64,000 nt of DNA, from the NCBI RefSeq assembly GCF_012911975.1, contig NZ_SMDQ01000002.1:62001-126000 (forward strand), read 5' to 3'. Positions 38,899 through 49,800 of the stretch are shown here, one piece after another. The position numbers were made by a program, and so were the translations under genes. The DNA comes from Nodosilinea sp. P-1105. Its GTDB lineage: Bacteria; Cyanobacteriota; Cyanobacteriia; Phormidesmidales; Phormidesmidaceae. The first letter of the stretch is position 1. Each line of letters starts with the position of its first letter. The notes under the pieces were generated by a model that worked only from the letters and a program-made list of their open reading frames with translations, was not told the origin of the DNA and searched no databases.

Positions 38899-41800
38899 GT
38901 GGTGGAAAAGCGAATTTTGCGACGCCGTGGGGTAGTGTTGACGCCCCAGGGGCAGGAAAAGTTGAATGCGGCTCGGCGACAGATGGAGCTGCAAGACAAT
39001 GAAGGGCAGCGGTTTACCCTGGAAGAATTGTGCGATCGCACCCAGCTTTCCCTCAAAACCATCACCAAAGTTCTTGATGCCAAGACCACCGTTGATCGCC
39101 AAACCCTAGAAGCGTTCTTCTGCGCCTTTGGCCTCACCCTCGATCGCCGCGATTACCAATTTCCAGAGGTTGGGCAGACACCTGGGTCTGCCCCTACGGA
39201 ATCCGATTATTCCTCGGTTGGGCAGACACTTGGGTCTGCCCCTACATCTCCCCCTTCGACTCCGCTCAGGGCAGGCCATCTCCCCATCTCCCCATCTCCC
39301 CATCTCCCCATCCCCACCACCTCCTGGGGCGAAGCCATCGATGTCTCCCACTTCTATGGCCGCCAGCAGGAACTTGAGGCCCTAGAGCAGTGGATTGTGC
39401 TCGATCGCTGTCGGTTAATTGCCCTGCTGGGCATGGGGGGCATGGGGAAGACGGCTCTGTCGATCAAGCTGGCCCAGACGGTGCAGTCTCACTTTGAGGT
39501 AGTGATGTGGCGTAGTTTGCGGGATGCGCCGCAGCTGAGTGATGTGCTGGCGGATATTTTGCCGATTCTGTCCCAGCAGCAGGAGGTAAAGTTACCCCCG
39601 GGGCAGACGGCCCAAATTGCCCGTTTGATGGATCACTTACGGCAGCGCCGTTGTTTGCTGGTGCTGGATAATGCTGAAACCATTCTGCAAACTGGCCAGG
39701 CGGTGGGCCGTTATCTGCCGGGCTATGAAGCCTATGGTGACCTGCTGCAACAGGTGGGGGCAGGCAGCCACCAAAGCTGTTTGCTGATCACCAGTCGAGA
39801 AAAGCCGGGGGAAATTGCCGCCCTAGAGGGGGATCATTTGCCGGTGCGCTCCCATGCCCTACCGGGTCTGAAAGCCCTGGATAGTCAGGCGCTGTTTCAG
39901 GCCAAGGGGCTGGCGGGGTCCACCACCGACCACCAGCGGTTGATCGATCGCTATCGGGGCAATCCCCTGGCGCTGCAAATTGTGGCTACCTCCATCCGTG
40001 ATCTGTTTGGGGGCAGCATTGCCGAGTTCTTGCAGGATGAGGCGGTGGTGTTCAGCGATATGCGACGGCTGTTGCAGCAACAATGCGATCGCATTTCCGA
40101 GCTTGAACACCAGGTGATGACCTGGCTGGCCATCCACCGCGAATGGGTAACCCTGGCCCAACTTCAAGCCGATGTGGGCCAGGCCGTGTCGCGGCGACAG
40201 TTAATTGAAGCCCTAGAAGCCCTCAATCGCCGCTCCCTGATTGAACGGGGTGACCTGGGCTTTACCCAGCAGCCGGTGGTGATGGAATACTGGGTAGAGT
40301 GCCTCCTGGAGCAAGTCTTTGCAGATTTAACCGCCATAGATGCCCCGAGTGCCAATTTCCTACCTCCCCACCTCCCCACCTCCCCATCCCCCCACTCTCC
40401 TTGGTTCCACCACTACCCCCTGATCCAGGCCACCGCCAAGGAGTACATTCGCCAGAGCCAACGGCGGGTCATGCTTACCCCCCTGGCGGAGCGACTAAAA
40501 ACCCATCTCTGCCCCAAAGAACGGCTGGCCACCCACTTGCAGCAGGTCTTGGCCCAGGTTAGGCGTCACTTTGCCCATACCCCCAGCTACAGTGCTGGCA
40601 ACCTACTTAACCTGATGTACCACCTGGGCCTGGATTTGACGGGCACTGATGTTTCAGGCCTATGGATTCGTCAGGCCTATCTGGTGAATACCCCCCTGCA
40701 CCAGTGCAACTTTACCCATGCCACCTTCGAGCAGACCGTGTTTGCCGAACCCAGCACCTACAGTCGAGCGGTGGCCTTTAGTCCGGACGGCACCATACTG
40801 GCCTCAGCCGACTTCAACCACCTGCGGCTGTGGGCGATGCCCAGTGGTCGTCTGATTCGCTCGATGCCCCACAACACCTGGACCTGGCGGCTCGCCTTTA
40901 GTCCAGATGGCACCCGTCTGGCCAGCGGCACCACCGATAATGTGGTCAAAATCTGGGATGTAGCCACCGGGCAGTGCCTCAAAGTCCTAGAAGGGGAGGA
41001 CGAGGGGTGTTCTTCGATTGCCTGGAGCCCCGATGGTCGCCAACTGGTCGGCAGCTACCACAACCACATTCGCCTCTGGGATGCCGTCACCTGGACACTC
41101 CTCGGCACCCTGAGCGACCATACCCACCGGGTAGCTTTTGTGGCCATTGCCCCCGTCGCTGATGCCCAAGGGCGGGTGATTCTCGCCAGCGGCAGCCATG
41201 ATCAAACGGTGCGCCTTTGGGATCTCCAAACCCAGCAATGTCTGCATGTGCTGCGGGAACATGCCAACTTGGTCTGGAACCTTGCCTTTAGTGCGGACGG
41301 CAAAATCCTGGCCACCAGCAGCATGGATGGCACTATCCGCCTCTGGAACGTGGCCACAGGGGACCTAAAAACCACTCTCACTGGCCATCGCCATATTGTT
41401 AGTGCAGCCACGTTTATCCCCAATACCAACATCTTGGTCAGCAGCAGCTTTGATCAAACCCTGAAATACTGGGATATTCACCAGGGCACGTGTCTCCATA
41501 CCACCGTGGCCCATCGTGGCGAAGTGTGGGGCGTTGCCAGTACCCCAGATGGTCGCCTCATCGCCAGCGTCGGCAATGATAAAGCAGTCAAACTGTGGGA
41601 TGGTCTGACTAAACAATGCGTGAAAACGATTCGGGGATCCTCCAGCCAGGTCTATGGGGTTACGGGGGCCAGTCCTGGCTTTTTAGTGAGTGGTGGCGAT
41701 GACGAACTAGCCCGAATTTGGGATTTAAGGACTGGCCAGTGCTGCCAAACCCTGGTAGGCCATGACAGCTGGGTCTGGGCGGTGGTGGTTGATGTGGCCC

Positions 41801-42636
41801 GGCAACGGTTAGCTACAGCCGGGGGCGATGGCAAAATTCGGATTTGGGATCTAACGACTCACCACTGTCTGACCGTGCTGCCCGGTCACACCGCCCCGAT
41901 CTATGGTCTGGCCTTTAGTGCCGATGGCCAAACCCTGGCTAGTTGTGGGGCCGATGCTGGCACTAAACTGTGGGACATGCAGACCGGCGACTGCCTCCGT
42001 ACCTTGGAGGGACACCGCAGTTGGGTGTGGGATTGTGCCTTGGCCACCCACTCCCCCTGGTTGTCGACGGCCAGTAATGACGAAACCGTCAAGCAATGGG
42101 ACATTCAAACCGGTGACTGTTTACGCACCCTAGCTGGCCATAGGGAACGAGTTTGGGCCGTGGCCATTGCCCCCGAAGATGACCTGATTGTCTCCGGCAG
42201 TGAGGACTATACGGCCAAGGTTTGGGACGCCACCACCGGCGAGTGCCTGAGCACTCTCAAGGGTCACACCAGCCAGGTTAAAACCGTGGCCTTTGACCCG
42301 TCGGGACAATGGTTGGCCACCGGCAGCCAAGACTGCACTCTCAAACTCTGGAACCGCCGGGGGGAGTGTCTGAAAACCTTCGAGGGCCACACGAGCGCTG
42401 TTTCTTCTCTGACCTTTCTGGCCTCGATGCCGATGGACAAATCCGCTTCTCCCCTCCCCTGTCTGGTTAGCGGAAGCCACGACGAAACCATTCGACTGTG
42501 GAATATTACCTCTGGGGAATGTCTACAAGTGCTTCGGAGTCCCCGCCTCTATGAAGGGATGACCTTGGCCCAGGTGCAAGGGTTGAGTGCCGCTGCGATC
42601 GCATCCTTGCAAGAACTCGGGGCCCAGCCCTCTTGA
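38899..42636 (+). CDS. STAND NTPase (HTH + NB-ARC) with WD40 repeats
   Basis: Walker A GMGGMGKTALS, LLVLDNAE, and 14 recognisable xWD/xWN blade ends. Confidence 0.92.
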   Translation: MVEKRILRRRGVVLTPQGQEKLNAARRQMELQDNEGQRFTLEELCDRTQLSLKTITKVLDAKTTVDRQTLEAFFCAFGLTLDRRDYQFPEVGQTPGSAPTESDYSSVGQTLGSAPTSPPSTPLRAGHLPISPSPHLPIPTTSWGEAIDVSHFYGRQQELEALEQWIVLDRCRLIALLGMGGMGKTALSIKLAQTVQSHFEVVMWRSLRDAPQLSDVLADILPILSQQQEVKLPPGQTAQIARLMDHLRQRRCLLVLDNAETILQTGQAVGRYLPGYEAYGDLLQQVGAGSHQSCLLITSREKPGEIAALEGDHLPVRSHALPGLKALDSQALFQAKGLAGSTTDHQRLIDRYRGNPLALQIVATSIRDLFGGSIAEFLQDEAVVFSDMRRLLQQQCDRISELEHQVMTWLAIHREWVTLAQLQADVGQAVSRRQLIEALEALNRRSLIERGDLGFTQQPVVMEYWVECLLEQVFADLTAIDAPSANFLPPHLPTSPSPHSPWFHHYPLIQATAKEYIRQSQRRVMLTPLAERLKTHLCPKERLATHLQQVLAQVRRHFAHTPSYSAGNLLNLMYHLGLDLTGTDVSGLWIRQAYLVNTPLHQCNFTHATFEQTVFAEPSTYSRAVAFSPDGTILASADFNHLRLWAMPSGRLIRSMPHNTWTWRLAFSPDGTRLASGTTDNVVKIWDVATGQCLKVLEGEDEGCSSIAWSPDGRQLVGSYHNHIRLWDAVTWTLLGTLSDHTHRVAFVAIAPVADAQGRVILASGSHDQTVRLWDLQTQQCLHVLREHANLVWNLAFSADGKILATSSMDGTIRLWNVATGDLKTTLTGHRHIVSAATFIPNTNILVSSSFDQTLKYWDIHQGTCLHTTVAHRGEVWGVASTPDGRLIASVGNDKAVKLWDGLTKQCVKTIRGSSSQVYGVTGASPGFLVSGGDDELARIWDLRTGQCCQTLVGHDSWVWAVVVDVARQRLATAGGDGKIRIWDLTTHHCLTVLPGHTAPIYGLAFSADGQTLASCGADAGTKLWDMQTGDCLRTLEGHRSWVWDCALATHSPWLSTASNDETVKQWDIQTGDCLRTLAGHRERVWAVAIAPEDDLIVSGSEDYTAKVWDATTGECLSTLKGHTSQVKTVAFDPSGQWLATGSQDCTLKLWNRRGECLKTFEGHTSAVSSLTFLASMPMDKSASPLPCLVSGSHDETIRLWNITSGECLQVLRSPRLYEGMTLAQVQGLSAAAIASLQELGAQPS
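39168..39327. repeat. Intergenic-type repeats embedded in frame in the NB-ARC/WD40 gene
   Basis: Two 48-bp units GGTTGGGCAGACACCTGGGTCTGCCCCTAC..., then CTTCGACTCCGCTCAGGG, then CATCTCCC heptamers. Confidence 0.85.
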
Positions 42637-42806
42637 TCCATGGCCCCTAACCCAGGGTAAGCCGTCCAAGGACTGGCCTGACATCAGAGATGATTGGGCT
42701 TAACCCATTGGACCGACACCCATAGACCTAACCCAAAAGATACCCCCAGCGGTCGTAACCAACTGGGGGCATCCATTGCATCAGGCAAAACTCAAAGCGA
42801 CAGCAC

Positions 42807-45350
42807 CTATTCCTCAGGTGCAACCGGCACCGGCTTCACATGCCAGATATCCCGAGCATAGTCGGCAATGGTGCGATCGGCAGAGAACTTACCCGACCGG
42901 GCCGCATTTAGGATGGACATGCGGGTCCAGCGATCCTGGTCTTCATAGCAGCGACTGACATGCTCTTGACATTGAATGTAGGCGGCATAGTCGGCCATCA
43001 CCATGTAGGGATCGTCCACCAACAGCGAATCCAGCAGGGGTAAGAACAGATTGGGATCCTCAGGACTAAACAGCCCAGAGGCAATCACATCCACCACTCG
43101 CTTCAGCTCGGGGTTGGTGTCGTAGTAGTGCCAGGGGTTGTGACCCACCGCTTTGCATGCGCCCACCTGCTCAGTGGTCAAGCCAAACAGGAAGAAGTTG
43201 TCAGCCCCGACCTCTTCGCGAATTTCCACATTAGCCCCATCTAAGGTGCCAATGGTCAAGGCCCCGTTGAGGGCAAACTTCATGTTGCCGGTGCCCGAGG
43301 CTTCTTTACCAGCGGTGGAAATTTGCTCGGACAGGTCAGAAGCCGGAAAGATGCGCTGGGCGGCCGACACGTTGTAGTTAGGCAAAAACACCACTTTCAG
43401 CCGTCCAGCCACAATTGGGTCGTTATTCACCACATCGGCTACGGCGGTAGTGAGCTTGATGATCAGCTTAGCCATGGCATAGCCAGGGGCGGCCTTGCCA
43501 CCAAAGATCACGGTACGGGGCACCACATGATCCCCGGGGTTTTGCACCATGCGGTTGTACAGGGTGATCACATGCAGCACGTTTAGCAGCTGGCGCTTGT
43601 ACTCATGGATACGCTTAATTTGCACATCAAACATGGAGTCGGGACGCACCTCAATGCCCATGGTGCTTTGAATATGGTGGCTGAGATCCCACTTGTTAGC
43701 CTGCTTGATCGACTGCCAAGCCCGGCGAAACTCGTCGTTATCAATATGAGCTTCTAGCTGCCTGAGGTCGTCTAGGTGGGTAATCCAGCGATCGCCGATG
43801 GTCTCAGAAATGAGCTGGGCCAGGCGAGGATTACACTGCAACAACCAGCGACGGGGGGTAATGCCGTTGGTTTTGTTGGTGAACTTTTCAGGCCACAGGT
43901 CATAAAAGTCGTGGAGCACGTCTTGCTTTAATAACTCGGTGTGCAGCGCTGCGACGCCATTAACAGCGTGACTACCCACACAGGCCAGGTTAGCCATGCG
44001 CACCCGCCGCTCAGGACCTTCTTGAATCAGCGATAACCGGGCCAGTCTCTCTGGATCTTGGGGATAGCGCAGCTTCACCTGATCTAGAAAGCGGTGGTTA
44101 ATTTCGTAAATTAGCTCTAGGTGACGGGGCAGCAGCCTGCCAAACAGGTCCACCGACCAGCATTCCAGAGCTTCGGGCAACAAGGTGTGGTTGGTATAGC
44201 CAAAGGCCTTCTGGACAATGGGCCAGGCGGCGCCCCAGGTGAAGTGGTACTCGTCAATCAGCAGGCGCATCAGTTCGGCAACACCAATGGCTGGGTGGGT
44301 ATCATTCAGCTGAATTGCTGCGAAGTCTGCCAAGTCGTCTAGGCTAGGGTGATCCCGCAGGTGTAGACGAATAATGTCTTGCAGAGCACAGGTTACAAAG
44401 AAGTACTGCTGCTGTAGCCGCAGTTCCTTGCCCTGAGCGGTTTCATCATTGGGATATAGCACCTTGGTGATATTTTCAGAGATCATTTTATCGGCCACGG
44501 CCCCAAAGTAATCTCCAGCATTGAAGGCATTCAGGTCAAAGGCCGTACCGGCCTCGGCCTTCCACAGCCGCAGAATATTGACGTTTTCAGTGCCGTAACC
44601 CGGAACGGGCACATCGTGGGGAATGCCAATTACAGTTTGGCTGGGCACCCATTGCACCCGATAATTACCGTCACTATCTTTATGGACCTGGGTGTAACCA
44701 CCAAACTTGACCTCAACCTGGTAGTCGGGCCGGGCAATTTCCCAGGGGTTACCAAACGTCAGCCAGCGATCGGGTGCTTCCACCTGGTGACCGTTGTGAA
44801 TGGCCTGGGTAAAAATGCCAAACTCGTAGCGAATACCATAGCCCACAGCGGGTAGATTGAGGGTGGTGAGGGAATCCATGAAACAGGCGGCCAAGCGACC
44901 CAGACCGCCATTACCTAGCCCTGGTTCAGCTTCACGCTCAAGCAGCTCATCCAAGTCCAGGCCGCAGTCCGCCAAGGCGCGACGCATGGGTTCGTGTAAC
45001 CCTAAATTGATCAGGCCATTCCCCAGGTGACGCCCCATCAAAAACTCTGCCGACAGGTAGTACACCACCTTGGCTTGGGCCTGGGCATAGGTCTTGGCCG
45101 TGCGGATGCGCTTCTTCAGCAGCTCATTGCGTACGCTATGGGCCAAGGCCATGTAATAGTCGTGGGCATTGGCAAATTGTTCGTCCTTACCCTGGACCCA
45201 CTGCAAGTTGTTAAACAAGGCTTGCTGGAGTTGTTGGGATGGCTCTCCTAGGTCGGTCAAGACGCTAGCTGTAGGGCTGACCTCTGGACTAAGCCCAGGG
45301 GTAGCGGTCACCACCTCAGGTGAAGATAGGTGAGCTGGTTGTCTAATCAT
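42807..45350 (-). CDS. glgP: Glycogen phosphorylase
   Basis: [27 protein letters not shown] PLP-site motif. Confidence 0.97.
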   Translation of the reverse strand: [847 protein letters not shown]

Positions 45351-46440
45351 ATAAACCCCTAACTACATTGAAGACTAATGAGGTACGTGAATGATCCCAA
45401 AATGCTTGACTTAAGGAGATGGACCTTACCTCATCTAGCAAGAACTGCTACAGAACTATGCCTCGCCTAGTAAGGGATGCCACGGAATAGTGATTCTAGC
45501 CATCTAAGACCAACACATCAACAATACTAGGCCTGTCATAAACATTGGTCTAACCTTACAAGTCCAGACCAATCTCATATTAACTGCCCGCAGACAAAAA
45601 AAAGTATCATTCAAAACGCATTCTTGATGTCAAGCGAATTTTTGCTTTGCTTGGATGCGGAGAAGCTAGCCATAGCCAACTCAAACTAGATATTTAAAAC
45701 TATCCTAAATACAAAGTTTAGCCCACTGCCATTGACTTTCAGCCAAAATTACCAGGCCCCCGGGAAAAAGATTATGAGAATAAGATGTCGCAATGTAAAG
45801 CTAATTGAAGCAGCTCATAAAAAGGTTGCGACAACCTGAGAGTGGCCCGAAAGGCCCTACGAGTAGGCGCTTGCAAAAGTTAAGGAACGTTAAGCCTGTG
45901 GGACTGATGAGCTTTAAGCACTGCTTTTAAACGATCTCATGATTTATTTTGGGCATGCACTGGATAGTCTCACCTTTTTTTTAGGTTCATGAATCTATAG
46001 TAAATATTAACGCTGCCTATTTTAGTTTGGAAAAAATATTTTGGTCAGCTTAGTTGATTAGAGCATGATCTTTGAAGCCTTGAAACCAGAGAAGGGTAAA
46101 GATTAAGAAATAGCTAGAAAATCCTTTAACTGGGATCCCTTGCTCTTAGGATGGATCTGGTTTTGCAAAGAGCCTGACCAAGAGTTGTCTTCAAGAGTTG
46201 CCTTGTTGTTGTGATTTCGGTAAAAATTCGGCTAGGGCACGGTCGGCATAGCGTCGATACATCACAGGTCTGTACAGCCCCAGGTGTCCATCCCCCCGAA
46301 GTTAGAGATCACACGGCCCAAGATGGCAGGGCTGAACCAATGAGTTCCATGAGTTCAATTAAGTAGGTCTGTTAGTAGATAACTCGGTTAGATAGTTGGC
46401 GCGCGATCGTGCCATTCGAAGACCTTTCCAGGAATTGACT

Positions 46441-49089
46441 ATGCACATCACCAATCTCGATGAGCTAGAAGCGTTAATTGCCCGAGTTAAAGCGGCCCAG
46501 CAGCAGTATGCCCGCTTTTCCCAAACCCAGGTAGATCACATTTTTAAGCAGGCGGCCCTGGCGGCGAATGCGGCTCGCATTCCCTTAGCCAAGCAAGCGG
46601 TGACCGAAACTGGCATGGGTGTGGTGGAAGACAAGGTGATCAAAAACCACTTCGCCTCGGAGTACATCTACAACAAGTACAAAGACGAAAAAACCTGCGG
46701 CGTGGTGGAAGCCGACAAAACCTTTGGCATGCAGAAAATTGCGGAGCCCGTCGGCCTGCTGGCGGGGATCGTGCCCACCACTAACCCCACGTCTACGGCC
46801 ATCTTTAAGGCATTGCTGGCCCTGAAAACCCGCAATGGCATTATTTTTTCCCCCCACCCTAGGGCCAAAGGCTGCACCATTGAAGCGGCCCGGGTGGTGC
46901 TGAAGGCAGCGATCGAGGCGGGGGCTCCGACCGATATTATCGGCTGGATCGACGAACCCACCGTGCCCCTGTCCCAGGCCCTGATGCAACACCGAGACAT
47001 CAACCTGATTTTGGCCACCGGTGGCCCCGGCATGGTGCGGGCCGCTTACTCCTCAGGCAATCCCTCCTTAGGGGTGGGGGCAGGCAACACCCCAGCGGTG
47101 ATCGATGCCACCGCCCACCTGAAGATGGCGGTGTCCTCCATTCTGCTGAGTAAAACCTTTGACAATGGCATGATCTGTGCCAGTGAGCAGTCGGTGATTG
47201 TGGAAGATGCGGTGTACGACACCGTACGTCAGGAATTCTGCGATCGCGGTGCCTACCTGCTTAACCCCGAAGAACGGGACAAAGTCCGCCAAATTATTCT
47301 CAAAGATGGCCATCTGAACGGGGCGATCGTCGGCCAGCCCGTGAGCAAGCTGGCGGAACTAGCGGGGATCACCCTGCCCGAGACGGCCCGGGTGATCATT
47401 GGGGAAGTTGATGCCATTGGCACCGAAGAACCCTTCGCCTTTGAAAAGCTCTCGCCCATCCTGGCCATGTATCGGGCTACAGACTTTGCCGATGCCCTGG
47501 CCAAAGCCCAGGGGCTGATTACCTTTGGTGGACGGGGCCACACCGCCGTGCTTTACACCGCCCCCGGCAACCATGAGCACATCGAGGAATTTGAGAACAA
47601 CGTGGAAACGGCGCGAGTGTTGATTAACACCCCCGCGTCCCAAGGGGCGATCGGCGACCTGTTCAACTTCCGCCTTGACCCCTCCCTCACCCTCGGTTGC
47701 GGCTCCTGGGGCGGCAACTCCGTCAGCGAGAATGTGGGCGCGCACCATGTGCTCAACATCAAAACCGTCACCGAACGACGGGAGAACATGTTGTGGTTCC
47801 GGATTCCGCCCAAGGTGTACTTTAAGCACGGCTGCATGCCCGTGGCCCTGCGGGAACTGGCCGGTAAACAGCGGGCCTTCATTGTCACCGACAAACCCCT
47901 CTATGACATGGGCATGACCAAAGGATTAGAGGAGGTGCTAGAAGACGTTGGGATCAAGTACGACATCTTCTACAATGTGGAGCCCGATCCTTCCCTAGCC
48001 ACCATCAACCGGGGGCTAGACCTGATGAAAACCTTCAACCCCGATGTGATCATCGCCTTTGGCGGTGGCTCCCCCATGGATGCGGCCAAAGTGATGTGGA
48101 TGATGTACGACAATCCCGACATCGAGTTTGAGGGCCTAGCCACCCGATTTATGGACATTCGCAAACGGGTGTATAACCTGCCCGACATAGGCCAAAAAAC
48201 CCTGATGGTGGCAATCCCCACCACCTCAGGTACCGGGTCAGAAGTCACCCCCTTTGCGGTGGTCACCGACGATCGCACCGGCATCAAGTACCCCCTGGCC
48301 GACTATGCCCTGACCCCCAATATGGCCATTGTTGATCCCGAGCTGGTGCTGCATATGCCCAAGGGGTTGACTGCCTTTGGCGGCATCGACGCCCTCACCC
48401 ACGCCCTGGAAGCCTACGTGTCGGTGTATGCCTCGGAGTACACCAATGGCATGGCCCTGGAAGCCATTCGGCTACTGCTGAAATACCTGCCCAGTGCCTA
48501 CACCAATGGGGCCAACGATCCCAAAGCGCGGGAAAAGGTACACTACGCTGCCACTATGGCTGGCATGGCCTTCGCCAATGCCTTCCTGGGGGTGTGCCAC
48601 TCCATGGCCCACAAGCTGGGGTCCACCTTCCATGTGCCCCACGGCCTGGCTAATGCCCTGATGATCTCCCATGTGATCCGCTATAACGCCACCGATGTGC
48701 CCTTTAAGCAGGCAATCTTCCCGCAGTACAAGTACCCTAATGCCAAGTGGCGCTACGCCCGCATTGCCGACTACCTGCAACTGGGCGGCACCACCGAGGA
48801 TGAAAAGGTGGAGCGGCTAGTGGATGCGATCGAGGATTTGAAGCGCCAGCTCAATATTCCCATGACGATTCGAGAAGTGCTGAACGACGACGACAAAGCC
48901 TTCTACGACCATGTAGAAGAGATGGCAGACCAAGCCTTTGATGACCAATGCACCGGGGCCAACCCCCGCTATCCGCTGATCCGCGATCTAAAAGAGCTAT
49001 ACACTCTGGCCTACCGGGGCTGCCGCATTGAGGCCACCCTGTTTCACCCAGAAAACCAGGAGGAGTTGCCGCCAGTGGCGATCGTGTAG
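46441..49089 (+). CDS. adhE: Bifunctional acetaldehyde-CoA/alcohol dehydrogenase
   Basis: ALDH domain plus Fe-ADH domain (AHKLGSTFHVPHGLANALM). Confidence 0.96.
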   Translation: MHITNLDELEALIARVKAAQQQYARFSQTQVDHIFKQAALAANAARIPLAKQAVTETGMGVVEDKVIKNHFASEYIYNKYKDEKTCGVVEADKTFGMQKIAEPVGLLAGIVPTTNPTSTAIFKALLALKTRNGIIFSPHPRAKGCTIEAARVVLKAAIEAGAPTDIIGWIDEPTVPLSQALMQHRDINLILATGGPGMVRAAYSSGNPSLGVGAGNTPAVIDATAHLKMAVSSILLSKTFDNGMICASEQSVIVEDAVYDTVRQEFCDRGAYLLNPEERDKVRQIILKDGHLNGAIVGQPVSKLAELAGITLPETARVIIGEVDAIGTEEPFAFEKLSPILAMYRATDFADALAKAQGLITFGGRGHTAVLYTAPGNHEHIEEFENNVETARVLINTPASQGAIGDLFNFRLDPSLTLGCGSWGGNSVSENVGAHHVLNIKTVTERRENMLWFRIPPKVYFKHGCMPVALRELAGKQRAFIVTDKPLYDMGMTKGLEEVLEDVGIKYDIFYNVEPDPSLATINRGLDLMKTFNPDVIIAFGGGSPMDAAKVMWMMYDNPDIEFEGLATRFMDIRKRVYNLPDIGQKTLMVAIPTTSGTGSEVTPFAVVTDDRTGIKYPLADYALTPNMAIVDPELVLHMPKGLTAFGGIDALTHALEAYVSVYASEYTNGMALEAIRLLLKYLPSAYTNGANDPKAREKVHYAATMAGMAFANAFLGVCHSMAHKLGSTFHVPHGLANALMISHVIRYNATDVPFKQAIFPQYKYPNAKWRYARIADYLQLGGTTEDEKVERLVDAIEDLKRQLNIPMTIREVLNDDDKAFYDHVEEMADQAFDDQCTGANPRYPLIRDLKELYTLAYRGCRIEATLFHPENQEELPPVAIV

Positions 49090-49173
49090 TTAGGCCCAAT
49101 CCCAGGGGTCTAGTCTTAGCTGAGGCTGATGGAGCCGAGGAGATGCAGACCCCTGAGATCGGTTGGCCCCAGA

Positions 49174-49512
49174 CTATTCCAGCAGTAGGGTTTTGGTGAG
49201 GATCACCATCCACACCTCGACTGCGCTCGGTGGAACCCCCTCGACTGGATTCGGTGGCGTCTGCTCGGAGGGGCTAACCGCTGGGGGAGTCCCTCCGCTT
49301 TGGGGCACTGGCAGGGGATCGCTCCAATCGTTGGGGTCGGCATAGCCGAGGGCATGGAGGATTTTGATGGTGCGGTCTAGGGCGGGTAGGCTGCCGTAGA
49401 GCAGATGGCGGACTTTTTCGGGTCGAGGCGGACGGGGACTGCTGGCCGACGGCGGCAGGCTGGACGCACTGCCGGACACAGCACCGGCGCCCGGTTCGAG
49501 ATATTGCAACAT
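49174..49512 (-). CDS. Conserved cyanobacterial hypothetical protein
   Basis: KVRHLLYGSLPALDRTIKILHALGYADPNDWSDPLP. Confidence 0.65.
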   Translation of the reverse strand: MLQYLEPGAGAVSGSASSLPPSASSPRPPRPEKVRHLLYGSLPALDRTIKILHALGYADPNDWSDPLPVPQSGGTPPAVSPSEQTPPNPVEGVPPSAVEVWMVILTKTLLLE

Positions 49513-49754
49513 CGGTTCTGTTTCCTTTTTTGCGTTTGCAGAAAACAAACCCTTCGCCGCCATCCCCTCCTCGGAGGCTTGTACTGTTCGCACAGCGACC
49601 CCAGAGGGGGAACCTGTCGAAGTGGGCGGGGGTGGGTTTGAGGAAAACAGAACGCGAAAACCCTAGCGACCCACGCTGGAGGTGCAAACTGGGTGCTAGG
49701 GTTGATCCTAGCCTCGCAATCTGCTGGATAGACTTGCGGGGTTAGCTGTTCGTA

Positions 49755-49800
49755 GGTGGTGCAAACACCTGCGGACAGCGCCAAAGCTTTCGAGTTCTGT
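49755..49800. repeat. 46-bp dispersed repeat, copy B
   Basis: GGTGGTGCAAACACCTGCGGACAGCGCCAAAGCTTTCGAGTTCTGT; 42/46 identical to 26531-26576 by eye. Confidence 0.85.
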
